NCBI GenBank assembly: GCA_965249835.1
Contig: CBDFMY010000001.1
Location: 372,001 to 436,000 of the forward strand
Length of the DNA: 64,000 nucleotides
From: JAHRAW01 sp965249835
Lineage (GTDB): Bacteria; Pseudomonadota; Gammaproteobacteria; Arenicellales; Poriferihabitantaceae
Reading direction: 5' to 3'
Shown: piece by piece, positions 17,124 to 26,178 of the stretch
How positions within the stretch are numbered: the stretch's first letter is position 1
Layout of the letters: every line of letters starts with the position of its first letter
Translations under genes and position numbers: made by a program
The notes under the pieces: model-generated
What the model was told of the DNA's origin: nothing
The model's database searches: none
Seen by the model: only the letters and a program-made list of their open reading frames with translations

Positions 17124-18071
17124 ATGAAACACCTAAAACTCTTAACCCTGTGCGCGATTTCACTTGTCGGTGGTGTTTTCTTTTCCAACACGGCTTTTGC
17201 TGAAAATCCTGCCGATTGTGTTGAAGTTAGATTGCTTCATAGCGATACCAGCAATCGCGTTGAAACTTTCGCGCAGAACCGTTGCATACAGGATATTGAT
17301 GTTGTTTTTTATAACAACGAAAAAACTACAATTGGAATACCGCATGAAATTGCTTTGCAGAATTGGTCACAAGTTATGCCAAGTATTTATGGCGGAAATA
17401 TCTATTACGCCGCTTGCTTCACCACCGATGATGATTGCGAACTACAAAAATCTCTGGACGAAAACACATATCGCGGTCGTAGCAAACCGACAACCGAACG
17501 CATTAGTTCTTCAACAAACAAAGCTGCAAGCTGCCTGCGTCCGTATCTGGACAAGGCACAGGGTAGCGATGGGTCGTGGCTATATGTGCAGTCCACATGT
17601 AGCGAGGCCATCACTGCGAAGTTTTATGACGGTAGCCAAAATATTTCCAGCAATATCAATCTGCGTGGAAATGGTGACAAGGAATTAGTTACCGACCGTG
17701 TGCCGCAGGGCGAGATTTGCTGGATAGCATGTTTTCATCGCGAAAAAGATGCCGGCAATAATCCGTGGGGAATGTGCAGTTTCCAGACCTTTGACGGCGA
17801 ATATTTTACTGGACGCAAACCAGACACTCGTGGCGATAGCATCAGTGCATGCACGAAAGTGGAACCGGTCGTCAGTGCCGAGGAAGAGTTAGCGGAAAAA
17901 GAAATGGAGAATTGGATAAGAGATATGGAGCAGCAGATGGAAAGTTGCTTTGCGGGATTTGATTCCTCGTGCACGAGCGGCTTGCAAAGACTATTACAAC
18001 GAGCACAAGCACTACCGGCGCTACCACCGGAAATAAAGGAGATAGTACAGCAGACCCTTGATTTGCAGTAA
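17124..18071 (+). CDS. Secreted protein with an internal duplication, function unknown
   Basis: A 315-residue protein with a clear signal peptide (MKHLKLLTLCAISLVGGVFF…AFA). The mature part holds two related units of about 75 residues. Each starts near a Cys (CVEVRLLH and CLRPYLDK), contains a FYNN/FYDG turn, and ends with AACF or IACF; the cysteines are spaced as if to form disulphides. The C-terminal 70 residues are acidic then helical. I do not recognise the family. It is flanked by the intact and the deleted RAYT elements and may have been moved with them. Confidence 0.75.
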   Translation: MKHLKLLTLCAISLVGGVFFSNTAFAENPADCVEVRLLHSDTSNRVETFAQNRCIQDIDVVFYNNEKTTIGIPHEIALQNWSQVMPSIYGGNIYYAACFTTDDDCELQKSLDENTYRGRSKPTTERISSSTNKAASCLRPYLDKAQGSDGSWLYVQSTCSEAITAKFYDGSQNISSNINLRGNGDKELVTDRVPQGEICWIACFHREKDAGNNPWGMCSFQTFDGEYFTGRKPDTRGDSISACTKVEPVVSAEEELAEKEMENWIRDMEQQMESCFAGFDSSCTSGLQRLLQRAQALPALPPEIKEIVQQTLDLQ

Positions 18072-18145
18072 TCAACGATCCGTTGACCACGCTCGGTTGA
18101 CATTGAGTGTGGTGCAGTCCAGTCAGCAGATATTTCTGTGAAAGA

Positions 18146-18436
18146 GAGATCAGGGTCAGAGTAGAAATTATTTGTTAAGCAAATTGATTCGTTGAAAATG
18201 TAATGTTTGTATAGTATCGGGATTTGTTTGAAGATATTTTGAATGTTGAACTAGTTGATGATTTGAGACATGCAACAAATAGCTGTATGGCATTTGGGAG
18301 CGCAAGGTTTAAGGAGCAAGTTGAACAACTTTATCAACGAAGAGTGAAGCCAGAAAAACCTGGTCCCAAGCCCCAATAATTTCTACTCTGACCCTGATCT
18401 CACACCAATAATTTCTACTCTGACCCTGATCTCACA
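18146..18436 (+). mobile_element. Internally deleted, non-autonomous derivative of the RAYT element
   Basis: Both ends of the 16183-17000 element are kept, with a nearly perfect inverted repeat of about 27 bp (GAGATCAGGGTCAGAGTAGA and onward). The last 50 or so transposase codons (from the DLFEDILNVE segment) are nearly identical, but the middle of the gene is missing after TGTTTGTATAG. A 32-bp unit containing the right end is repeated in tandem (18373-18404 and 18405-18436). The structure is that of a MITE. Confidence 0.85.
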
Positions 18437-19041
18437 CCAAACATTACCAAGGCGTTATGGTGGAAGAGGTGCGGGATGGTGTCCCGGTAGTCGGCGAAGT
18501 TCTGTTCATAGGCGGCTTTGAGGTTTTTGTGGATGTTCTTGCACTCCACAAACAGCAGCGGCAGTCCATTGACGAAGCCCACGATGTCGGCGCGCCTGCG
18601 GTAGAGATCGCCCCGCACCCACAGCTCGCGCACGCACAGGAAGTGGTTGTTCTCCGGCGCTTCGAAATCAAAGATCCGCAGCCGTTCCCGCACCCGCTCG
18701 CCATCGTCGTTGCGGCGGAAGGTGACCTGTACGCCGTCGCGGACCAGGTCGTACTTCTCGCGATTGGCGGCGACGATGGTCTGCGAGGCAACCGTGGCGG
18801 TGATCTGCCGTAGTGCGTCGTCGTAGGCGTTGTCTGGCAGTCCCGGATTCAGCTCGACCAGCTTCTCGCGAAGCGTTCGCGTCAGCACCACCTCGCGGTC
18901 AGATGCCCGCTCCAGCAGGCTGTTCGGTCCGAAGTCTTCATTATTGTAGGCATACACCGACTCCCAGCCGAGTTGTTGCTCCAGATAATCGGCCGTTGTC
19001 TGCTGGACGAGGATGTCTTCGGTATAGGGGGCCGCGCTCAT
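18437..19041 (-). pseudogene. hsdR: Type I restriction HsdR, N-terminal fragment
   Basis: About 200 codons of the type I restriction endonuclease subunit beginning MSAAPYTEDILVQQTTADYL. The nuclease core is present: ADIVGFVNGLPLLFVECKN carries the PD-(D/E)xK-type Asp and ExK. The reading then breaks at the end of the RAYT derivative (18436), which supplies an early stop. The helicase motor domains, hsdM and hsdS are absent, so no restriction activity is expected. It lies just downstream of vapBC. Confidence 0.88.
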
Positions 19042-19070
19042 GCCGCGCTTCTTTGATTAGATTAAGTGAT

Positions 19071-19439
19071 TCAATTGGCATTGTAAGCCAGCTCAAGGGA
19101 AGCCGCGACCGCCCGTAACTGCTTGTCTCGTGTCCACAGACAGGCTGATGAGATCAAGGCGGCGGCCGCCAGCAGATGGGCATCTACATAACCGATTCCC
19201 CGCCCCATCAAGCGTTGCTGTTCAATAAAAAACAGCACTTCCGGGTCGGCGGCAACAGGGGTCATGGGCAGATCCCGGAGTCTCGATAATACCTCGGCGC
19301 GGTTGTTCAGATTGCCGCACGCCAGCTCGCCGATTACAAATGGATGGATCATGGCCTGATTGTCATTCAGCAGCGAAGTCAGACCCCCATCCCCGCTACG
19401 CAAATGATCAATCCAGACGGAGGTGTCCACCAGAATCAT
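19071..19439 (-). CDS. vapC: VapC-type PIN-domain toxin
   Basis: A 122-residue PIN ribonuclease. The acidic residues of the active site are visible in ILVDTSVWIDHL, GELACG, GYVDAHLL and TRDKQL. Its start overlaps the stop of the antitoxin gene (ATGA), the usual vapBC arrangement. The family cleaves tRNA or rRNA when it is not neutralised. The gene appears intact. Confidence 0.93.
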   Translation of the reverse strand: MILVDTSVWIDHLRSGDGGLTSLLNDNQAMIHPFVIGELACGNLNNRAEVLSRLRDLPMTPVAADPEVLFFIEQQRLMGRGIGYVDAHLLAAAALISSACLWTRDKQLRAVAASLELAYNAN

Positions 19440-19633
19440 GCGGGTCCGGATTGTCGCCGGGTGATGGCTTTCAACTTCGGCTCGGTTCCGCCCAGCCGCG
19501 CCAGCCGACGGGCGCTTTCCCGTTCAATCAAGGCGTTCAGCCCTTTTCTGACCAGGGCGGTTTTTCCCGTCACTCCGGTTACCTGCTGTGCCTTCGCCAG
19601 CAATTCGTCGTCAATGTTCAGGGTGGTTCTCAT
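19436..19633 (-). CDS. vapB: VapB-type antitoxin
   Basis: A 65-residue antitoxin beginning MRTTLNIDDELLAKAQQ, a ribbon-helix-helix type DNA-binding start, followed by TALVRKGLNALIERESARRLARLGG, which matches the VapB group that pairs with PIN toxins. It lies immediately upstream of and overlaps vapC, and probably autoregulates the pair. Confidence 0.92.
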   Translation of the reverse strand: MRTTLNIDDELLAKAQQVTGVTGKTALVRKGLNALIERESARRLARLGGTEPKLKAITRRQSGPA

Positions 19634-19715
19634 TGCAGTGTCTCCAAAATGCGCTCATAAATAGCATCAAAGTATGCTTATATTATATGCATCTATAGAA
19701 AAACACAAGTTGGAT

Positions 19716-21066
19716 TGTTAGGAGTAAATTATCTGTCCTAATAATTAACACGTGAACTGTCCGGATTTATTCTATCCTATTTGGGGGTGGCAAATGAACC
19801 GGACAGCCTTTGTTGAGGAATTAAAACAGATGAGATTTGAAGAGGCATATGAAGGATATCAATGCAAACGATTAAGCCAAGAGGAGGCAGCCATTTTGTT
19901 AGGAGTCTGCAGTCGTAGTTTTCGCAGGTATATCAACCGTTATGAAGAGTCAGGGCTGGAAGGCTTGTGTGACAAAAGACTGCACACCCTATCAGTACGG
20001 TGCGCTCCGGTTGATGAGGTGATGGCATTAACTGATTTATATTCCAGTCGATATAATGGCTGGAATGTCAGGCATTTTCATCGTTGGTATCAACGAAAAC
20101 ACCAGGGGTCACGTAGCTATAGCTGGGTTAAAAACCAACTTCAATCAGCTAATTTGGTGGCCAAAGGTCAATCACCTGGACCTCATCGCATTAAACGGCT
20201 CCCCAGTGCATTGCCCGGCATGATGATCCATCAAGATGGCAGCACCCATTTATGGGTGCCCGGGGTGTATTGGGATTTAATTGTGACTATGGATGATGCC
20301 ACTAACGAGCATTATTCCATGCGCTTTGTTGAACAGGAAGGCACGGTCAGTTCGTTGCTGGGTGTCAAAGATGTACTCAAGGCTAAAGGTATTTTCTGTA
20401 CTTTCTATTCCGACCGGGGCAGCCATTACTGGCATACACCAGAGGTGGGCGGCAAGGTGGATAAAAACAATCCGACTCAATTTGGCATTGCCCTTAAACG
20501 CTTAGGCATTGATATGATTGCCGCCTATTCGCCTGAGGCTCGCGGGCGATCTGAACGTTCCTTTGCTACTCACCAAGGGCGCTTGCCTCAAGAATTGGCT
20601 CTCAACGGCATCACCGATATAAAAGCCGCTAATGCATACCTTAACCATCATTACATGCCGGCCTTCAATGAGGAGTTTGCACGTCCTGCAAGAGAACAAG
20701 GCAATGCGTTTGTCCGGCTTGCCGGTGTTAATCTGGATGATTACCTTTGTCAGCGTTATGAGCGCAGGGTGAGGAAAGACAATTGCGTGCAATTTAACAA
20801 CCTCAATTTACAACTGCCGAAAGACAAACATCGCTATCATTACATCAAAGCCAAAGTAAAGGTTGTGATCCATTTAGATGGCTTGATTTCAATTTTTCAT
20901 GGTCCCAGACGACTGGGACGATATTCAAAAGATGGCTGTTTATTGAATGAGGAACAAATACAGGCTGACGTTGCGTAAATCCGCTTCACAATGTCAGGAG
21001 TATAAACCAATTAAAAGCGGACAGATGTCGTGTTAATTATTAGGACAGTTCTATTTACTCCTAACA
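19716..21066 (+). mobile_element. ISNCY-family (IS1202-like) insertion sequence
   Basis: A 1351-bp element with long imperfect inverted repeats of about 37 bp. Both ends start TGTTAGGAGTAAAT and converge again on CTGTCCTAATAATTAACACG, differing only in the few bases between. It carries one intact transposase gene. Its right end lies inside the IS4-type transposase gene, so it inserted into another IS. Confidence 0.88.
19794..20978 (+). CDS. ISNCY-family transposase
   Basis: A 394-residue transposase. An N-terminal HTH region (LSQEEAAILLGVCSRSFRRY) precedes an RNase-H-like DDE core with HQDGSTHLWVPGVYWDLIVT, FYSDRGSHYWHTPE and YSPEARGRSERSFATHQGRL, a set typical of the IS1202/ISDol1 group. 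The start at 19794 follows a GGGGGTGG stretch; an in-frame ATG 14 codons upstream lies in the terminal repeat. Confidence 0.92.
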   Translation: MNRTAFVEELKQMRFEEAYEGYQCKRLSQEEAAILLGVCSRSFRRYINRYEESGLEGLCDKRLHTLSVRCAPVDEVMALTDLYSSRYNGWNVRHFHRWYQRKHQGSRSYSWVKNQLQSANLVAKGQSPGPHRIKRLPSALPGMMIHQDGSTHLWVPGVYWDLIVTMDDATNEHYSMRFVEQEGTVSSLLGVKDVLKAKGIFCTFYSDRGSHYWHTPEVGGKVDKNNPTQFGIALKRLGIDMIAAYSPEARGRSERSFATHQGRLPQELALNGITDIKAANAYLNHHYMPAFNEEFARPAREQGNAFVRLAGVNLDDYLCQRYERRVRKDNCVQFNNLNLQLPKDKHRYHYIKAKVKVVIHLDGLISIFHGPRRLGRYSKDGCLLNEEQIQADVA

Positions 21067-21862
21067 GCCGGTCTTGGCATCGCGGTAGCCGATGCGGCGC
21101 AGTGGGATGGGGCATTGTCTGGATGCCTTGACGCCGGTGAACACGATGCGCTGGTCGCAGGTTAATCCCTTGCTCTGCAACACCGCCGCGCGACCGACAA
21201 CGCGATACGCCGCGTCTTTCTTGATACGAGTGACAAAGAATATGCCTTTGTCATGCAACTGTTTATACCCGCCATAGTCGTTATATCCGCGGTCGATGGC
21301 GACTAGGCTGCCTTTTGGGAAACCCAGCGTGCGCCCGATAGCGAGGTCGCTGGTTTTGCCGTCGGTGATGGCTGCGAACTCGGGCAGACAACCGCGGAGG
21401 TTCAGCCCGACATGTAGCTTGACCGCCCCCTTGGTCGTTCGGAAATCGGCCCACGGAAAGGCCGAGAGGCACAACTCGATGGTGGTGGCATCGAGCGAAT
21501 ACAGCGGGTTCTTGAAACGAAACTTGTGCCCTGGCGCGACCCCTTGGCAACGTCGCAACAGCTTCCCGAACAGTGCCTCGTACAACGTATAAGGCTTGTC
21601 CCGGTTGATGCGCGCCAGGCTGGAGCGGGACAGGCCGACGCCGCCCAAGTGATAAAGCCGATGCGCCTGAGCGCCCAGGTTGTCGACGATGTCGCGCAAT
21701 CTGTCGCGGCCGGTCACCTGCGCCATGAACAGGCCGACGAACTGCGCCCAACGCGACGCGACAGGAACGAGCGGCCATATGATGCCGTTTGGCCAGGGTC
21801 TCGAATTCATGTCTCGGCACCCATTTGAGGAGTTGCGATAAAACGGTGTCACAATGCACCAT
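21067..21862 (-). pseudogene. IS4-family transposase, frameshifted and truncated
   Basis: The N-terminus (MVHCDTVLSQLLKWVPRHEF) and the body (SRWAQFVGLFMAQVTGRDRL onward) lie in different frames, showing an indel near 21770. The body includes YSLDATTIELCLSAFPWA and AIDRGYNDY, two of the DDE blocks. The C-terminal third with the YREK region is missing because the ISNCY element starts at 21066. An inverted repeat TGGTCTGATTC/GAATCAGACCA lies upstream at about 21863-21934. Confidence 0.85.
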
Positions 21863-21999
21863 GGTCTGATTCTCCTATTTGATTCAATAAGTTGTGTGCC
21901 ATCTCATTGTATCAATTCAGAGCGAATCAGACCATCTTTTTTGTCTGTTAATGGGACAGCAGTGTTTTTCACTAGGGCTAAAAACGAATAAACTTAACG

Positions 22000-22641
22000 T
22001 TAGTGAACATGTTGGCCCAATGCAATTCCGAGATGATGAGCTCCATGGTGATCATTTTGAACCATAAAACCTGAAAATCCAAGCGCTTTTATTTTTAGAG
22101 TTTCATTGTTATCTTCAGATACCACACGGATTGAATACCCCTTTTCAATTTTTCTAAATGAAATATCCCAATTTGGCCGTACGCTCATCAAGAAATTTGA
22201 GTGAGCAGGAATCATTTCATCCATGGCTCTGGTGGACTTTTCATCACCTGTTACATTCATCACAAGACCATTTGATAATTCTTGTTTTTCAACACTTGTG
22301 TATATCATCAACGAATTCATATCCTTCAAATGCTCCCAGAGAGCGTCCATATCAACATTAGCCCAGTTGATATCTTCTCTTTCAGCTATCTCGTTTATCT
22401 CCGATATTGCTCCAAAGATTGACTGGCCTGATTCATGTGGTGTCCAAGGCAAAGGTTTCTCTGCCATTTGTTTTTGTTGCAACAATTCACCCACATCCTC
22501 TTGCAAACAATTCAGCGGAAAATGCTGACAGTGCAAACTAATATCCGAGTGATCTTCTTTATTCATTTGGCCAAAAACACTTTTCCCCAAAAAAAAGAAG
22601 GCTAAACACATCACACAACTAAAAGCTAATTTCTTACTCAT
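22000..22641 (-). CDS. Secreted protein with a histidine-rich C-terminus, function unknown
   Basis: A 213-residue protein with a signal peptide (MSKKLAFSCVMCLAFFFLGK…VFGQ); this start is preferred to an in-frame ATG 13 codons upstream. The mature part has two close cysteines (HCQHFPLNC), a region rich in Met, Asp and Glu, and a tail with eight His in about 16 residues (HHGAHHLGIALGQHVH). Metal binding in the periplasm is a reasonable guess from composition alone. No family is recognised. Confidence 0.7.
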   Translation of the reverse strand: MSKKLAFSCVMCLAFFFLGKSVFGQMNKEDHSDISLHCQHFPLNCLQEDVGELLQQKQMAEKPLPWTPHESGQSIFGAISEINEIAEREDINWANVDMDALWEHLKDMNSLMIYTSVEKQELSNGLVMNVTGDEKSTRAMDEMIPAHSNFLMSVRPNWDISFRKIEKGYSIRVVSEDNNETLKIKALGFSGFMVQNDHHGAHHLGIALGQHVH

Positions 22642-22689
22642 GACCTTGTTAACACCTCGTTCTGATAATCTTGACTGCAATTATACATC

Positions 22690-23098
22690 TCTACAAGGTG
22701 TGTTGTTGTATGATGCCTTGGATTCAACCTCGAAGTGCAACAGGGGGGTTTATGCCGAATAGTGCCTGATTCGGTGTTTTCATGCCAAGGCATTTGCGCG
22801 GCCGCTGCTACGGGTAGTGGTAGCCCAAGCAAACAAGTTCCATGGGGGCGGTAGAGATGCCTTTTGGACGGTGTGTTTTGCGGGTTTGGCGCAGTGGCTT
22901 GCGGCATCCGCGGCGATCCAGGCGTAGCGGGGCGTGGCGCATTTTATCGGGGTCACGGTCGATGATGCGTCCGATAGTGGAGACGCTCGGCGGCGTAGTT
23001 GCACCACGGTATCAGTAACACCGACAGGGGTAGTTTGCCGAGGTTCGGATAGACCTTACGCAAGCGCTGGATTTCGTGCGCCAGTTCAGGCGGCCAGC
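22690..23098 (-). pseudogene. Decayed transposase fragments (integrase-core type)
   Basis: On the minus strand several frames carry recognisable pieces: PELAHEIQRLRKVYPNLGK, then STIGRIIDRDPDKMRHAPLR, and near the left end RPRKCLGMKTPNQALFG, a phrase typical of IS30/IS481-like transposase C-termini. Frame changes and stops separate them, so there is no functional product. The two parts may come from different elements. Confidence 0.5.
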
Positions 23099-23415
23099 CT
23101 GTCCGGCGCGGTACTGGCATTGACTGCCGACCTCACCGGCGATGAGTAGCGCACCAAAGCCATGGCGGTCATTGGCATCAGCATCGGCGCGGTCTTCCAG
23201 CTTTCGCTGATGGTCGCCCGGCCCGTCGGCAAAGCGCCATCGGCGTCTACGCCACGTTTCAGTTTCTCGGCATGTTCGTCGGCGGTCTGGCCGCCGGCTG
23301 GCTGAGTGGATGATTCGGCGCCGGCGGTGTCTACTGGTTTTGCGCGGCGGCGGCCGGCTTGTGGCTGGCGAGTGCTATGGCTGCGCCGCCATTTCAATTA
23401 GCGGCGCGTGCCGGC
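23099..23415 (+). pseudogene. Remnant of a major facilitator superfamily transporter gene
   Basis: Two pieces in separate frames resemble MFS transporters: LSGAVLALTADLTGDE, then a stop (TAG at 23147), then RTKAMAVIGISIGAVFQLSL; later YATFQFLGMFVGGLAAGWLS, a stop, then FGAGGVYWFCAAAAGLWLAS. The part between is deleted. An MFS gene directly upstream of ssb is a common arrangement in proteobacteria, which supports the reading. Confidence 0.6.
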
Positions 23416-23541
23416 GGTGGCGAAGTTTTTTCGATTTCCCGACATTCGGACTCGCGTTGAGCGGTTTGGCTTGTTAGAATCGCGCCACGCGAGCGCAGAT
23501 GGACGTGCTCACAATTTCAATTTTTTTTTATAAAGGAGTTC

Positions 23542-24030
23542 ATGAAAATGGCAAGCGTCAATAAAGTAATTTTAGTAGGTAATCTGGGTGCCGACCCCGA
23601 AGTTCGTTACATGCCGAACGGTGTGGCAGTGGCTGATGTTCGACTCGCCACATCTGAGACATGGAAAGACAAGGATAGCGGCGAAAAAAGAGAACGCACC
23701 GAATGGAGCACCGTGACTTTTTACGGCAGACTCGCAGAGATTGTCGGTGAATACATGAAGAAAGGACGATCGATGTATGTGGAAGGAAGTTTGCGCACCG
23801 ACAAATGGCAAGATAAAAACGGCAACGATCGCTACACCACAAAAATTATCGCGCGCGAAATGCAGATGTTGGGTGGTCGCGATAGCGGTGGCGGCGGTGG
23901 TGGAAACTACAACCAGTCGCGTCCGCCCGCGTCCCAGGATTCCGCCGGCGCAGAGAGTGGCGCAAAAGGTGGCGCGAAAGGCGGTGGCAACGCACCGGTG
24001 GATGACTTTGATGACGACATTCCTTTTTAG
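23542..24030 (+). CDS. ssb: Single-stranded DNA-binding protein
   Basis: A 162-residue SSB with the OB fold (ASVNKVILVGNLGADPEVRY, WSTVTFYGRLAEI), a Gly-rich flexible linker, and the acidic partner-binding tip DDDIPF at the C-terminus. AAAGGAG precedes the ATG. An alternative ATG two codons in gives the usual MASVNKV start. It protects ssDNA in replication and repair. Confidence 0.97.
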   Translation: MKMASVNKVILVGNLGADPEVRYMPNGVAVADVRLATSETWKDKDSGEKRERTEWSTVTFYGRLAEIVGEYMKKGRSMYVEGSLRTDKWQDKNGNDRYTTKIIAREMQMLGGRDSGGGGGGNYNQSRPPASQDSAGAESGAKGGAKGGGNAPVDDFDDDIPF

Positions 24031-24078
24031 CGTGGTTGGTTTTGCTCGTCATCACTGCGCTAGTTACTCTCGCACTAG

Positions 24079-24675
24079 ATGAATCAAGACCCGCTGGCGC
24101 AATTTGGTCGCTGGCTTAAACAAGCCGCCGAAGCCGGCATCATCGAACCCAATGCGATGGTGCTGGCAACGGTTTCAACATCCGCTGCGCCTTCCCAGCG
24201 CAACGTGTTGCTTAAGGACTTTGACCAAAACGGATTTGTATTTTTTACCAACCACGGCAGTCGCAAGGCGCAACAGATGCATGAGAACGATGCCATATGC
24301 GCCTTGTTTGCATGGTATGCGTTGCACCGCCAGGTGATTATCGAAGGCAAGGTTCAACGCATTGACGATGAAGTGTCGCGCGAATATTTTCATTCCCGCC
24401 CGCGGCAAGCGCAGTTGGGCGCGTGGGCATCCCGACAAAGCGAACCGCTGGCATCGCGACAAGTACTGGAAGAACGCATGGCGCAGGTGAACGAACGATT
24501 TCACGAGCGCGAAGTGCCGTTGCCGGAATTCTGGGGCGGTTACCGTATTCGTGCCCATCGCATAGAGTTCTGGCAGGGTAGCGAGCATCGTCTGCACGAC
24601 CGCACCCTGTATACCCGCCGGGATGAATCCGGCGCCGGCGATTCCGTTTGGGAAATCAGCCGCCTGTATCCTTGA
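24079..24675 (+). CDS. pdxH: Pyridoxine/pyridoxamine 5'-phosphate oxidase
   Basis: FMN enzyme that makes pyridoxal 5'-phosphate, the cofactor of several enzymes in this window. It has 198 residues. Key segments are MVLATVSTSAAPSQRNVLLKD, FFTNHGSRKAQQ and the C-terminal EFWQGSEHRLHDR with the PNP-oxidase signature. Reading starts 48 bases after ssb. Confidence 0.95.
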   Translation: MNQDPLAQFGRWLKQAAEAGIIEPNAMVLATVSTSAAPSQRNVLLKDFDQNGFVFFTNHGSRKAQQMHENDAICALFAWYALHRQVIIEGKVQRIDDEVSREYFHSRPRQAQLGAWASRQSEPLASRQVLEERMAQVNERFHEREVPLPEFWGGYRIRAHRIEFWQGSEHRLHDRTLYTRRDESGAGDSVWEISRLYP

Positions 24676-24781
24676 TTAGGTGGAGTGATGGCTCATTCTT
24701 ATTCGGGCGTTGTGCCTTTGCGTGGCTTGTTATACGCTTTGCGGTCGCGCAAAGGAGCGGTTGAAAATCGCCTCAATAACC

Positions 24782-24872
24782 GGAGAGGTGGCCGAGTGGT
24801 TGAAGGCGCACGCCTGGAAAGTGTGTATACGTGAATAGCGTATCGAGGGTTCGAATCCCTCTCTCTCCGCCA
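24782..24872 (+). tRNA. tRNA-Ser (anticodon GGA)
   Basis: A complete cloverleaf: acceptor arms GGAGAGG and TCTCTCC (one G-T pair), D arm GCCGAGTGGTTGAAGGC, anticodon stem CACGC/GTGTG with loop CTGGAAA, a long class II variable arm, T arm GAGGG TTCGAAT CCCTC, and an encoded CCA. It reads UCC/UCU serine codons. The catabolic block starts directly downstream, and no second copy of its 3' end was found. Confidence 0.97.
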
Positions 24873-24957
24873 ATTTGTCAAAGTGGACTTTTATCTTCCA
24901 CAACGGCTACACTAACCATCTTTTCAACATCATCACGAGCAAGTTCAGGAGGTTTTC

Positions 24958-26121
24958 ATGAATAAACAAAACGAGATATCTAAATTTTTTGCTTCGGTTT
25001 TACTATCGTTTTCGATAGGTAGCGTAGCGAGTGCGGATATGGTCACCAAAATTGGTGCCGGCGAAGGCGTGTTGGATATCGTCGCCTGGCCCGGCTACAT
25101 TGAGCGTGGCGACACCGATCCGAAATTTGATTGGGTTAGTGGATTTGAAGCCGCTACCGGTTGCAAAGTGCGCATCAAAACTGCAGGCACTTCGGACGAA
25201 ATGGTGGCGTTGATGAATGAGGGTGGCTTTGATTTGGTGACCGCTTCGGGCGATGCGAGTTTGCGTTTGATCTCCGGTAAGCGCGTGCAGCAAGTGAACA
25301 CCGATCTGATTCCGTCATGGAAGGATGTGGATTCGCGACTGCAAAATGCGCCGTGGCATACCGTTGATGGTAAACACTACGGCACCCCCTATCAGTGGGG
25401 GGCGAATGTGTTGATGTATAACACTGATGTTTTCGCCACGCCGCCGGACAGTTGGAGTGTGGTGTTCGAGGAGACCACGTTGCCCGATGGCAAATCCAAC
25501 AAGGGTCGCATTCAGGCGTTTGATGGACCGATTTATATCGCTGACGCAGCGTTGTATCTGATGTCAGTGCAACCGCAACTCGGTATCAAAGACCCATATG
25601 AATTGACCGAAGAGCAATATGCGGCGGCGCTTGATTTACTACGTCAACAGCGCGGAATCGTCAACCGTTACTGGCATGATGCCTTCGTGCAGATGGACGA
25701 CTTCACCAACGAGGGCGTGGTGGCGTCATCATCGTGGCCGTTTCAAGTCAATATTCTGCAATCTCAAAACGCGCCCATCGCCAGTGTGGTGCCGAAGGAA
25801 GGCGCTACCGGCTGGGCCGACACCACCATGATGCACATCGATGCGCCTCATCCGAATTGCGCGTATCGCTGGCTCGAGCATTCGCTCAACCCCAAATTGC
25901 AAGGTGACTTGGCGGCGTGGTTCGGTTCGGTGCCAGCCAACCTGAAAGCGTGCACCGGCAATGCGTTGCTCGGCGATGGCGGTTGCCAGACCAATGGTCT
26001 CGGCAATTTCGACAAGGTGCATTTCTGGCGCACACCAGTATCTCAATGCGCCACTCAGGAAATCTGCATACCGTATTATCGCTGGGTTACCAACTACATC
26101 GCAGTGTTAGGCGGCCGTTAG
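24958..26121 (+). CDS. Polyamine-type ABC transporter, periplasmic binding protein
   Basis: A 387-residue solute-binding protein of the PotD/YdcS group with a signal peptide ending near SVASA. VLDIVAWPGYIERG, GFDLVTASGDASLRLI and GTPYQWGANVLMYNT match the family. AGGAGG lies before the start. It is followed by the ATPase and two permease genes, giving a complete importer. The family takes up putrescine, spermidine or related cations; the actual ligand is not shown by sequence. Confidence 0.9.
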   Translation: MNKQNEISKFFASVLLSFSIGSVASADMVTKIGAGEGVLDIVAWPGYIERGDTDPKFDWVSGFEAATGCKVRIKTAGTSDEMVALMNEGGFDLVTASGDASLRLISGKRVQQVNTDLIPSWKDVDSRLQNAPWHTVDGKHYGTPYQWGANVLMYNTDVFATPPDSWSVVFEETTLPDGKSNKGRIQAFDGPIYIADAALYLMSVQPQLGIKDPYELTEEQYAAALDLLRQQRGIVNRYWHDAFVQMDDFTNEGVVASSSWPFQVNILQSQNAPIASVVPKEGATGWADTTMMHIDAPHPNCAYRWLEHSLNPKLQGDLAAWFGSVPANLKACTGNALLGDGGCQTNGLGNFDKVHFWRTPVSQCATQEICIPYYRWVTNYIAVLGGR

Positions 26122-26178
26122 TTTTAACCTAAAAAACCATCAACATGCAGTCTAATCTCAAAGCGCGATCGTTCCTTC

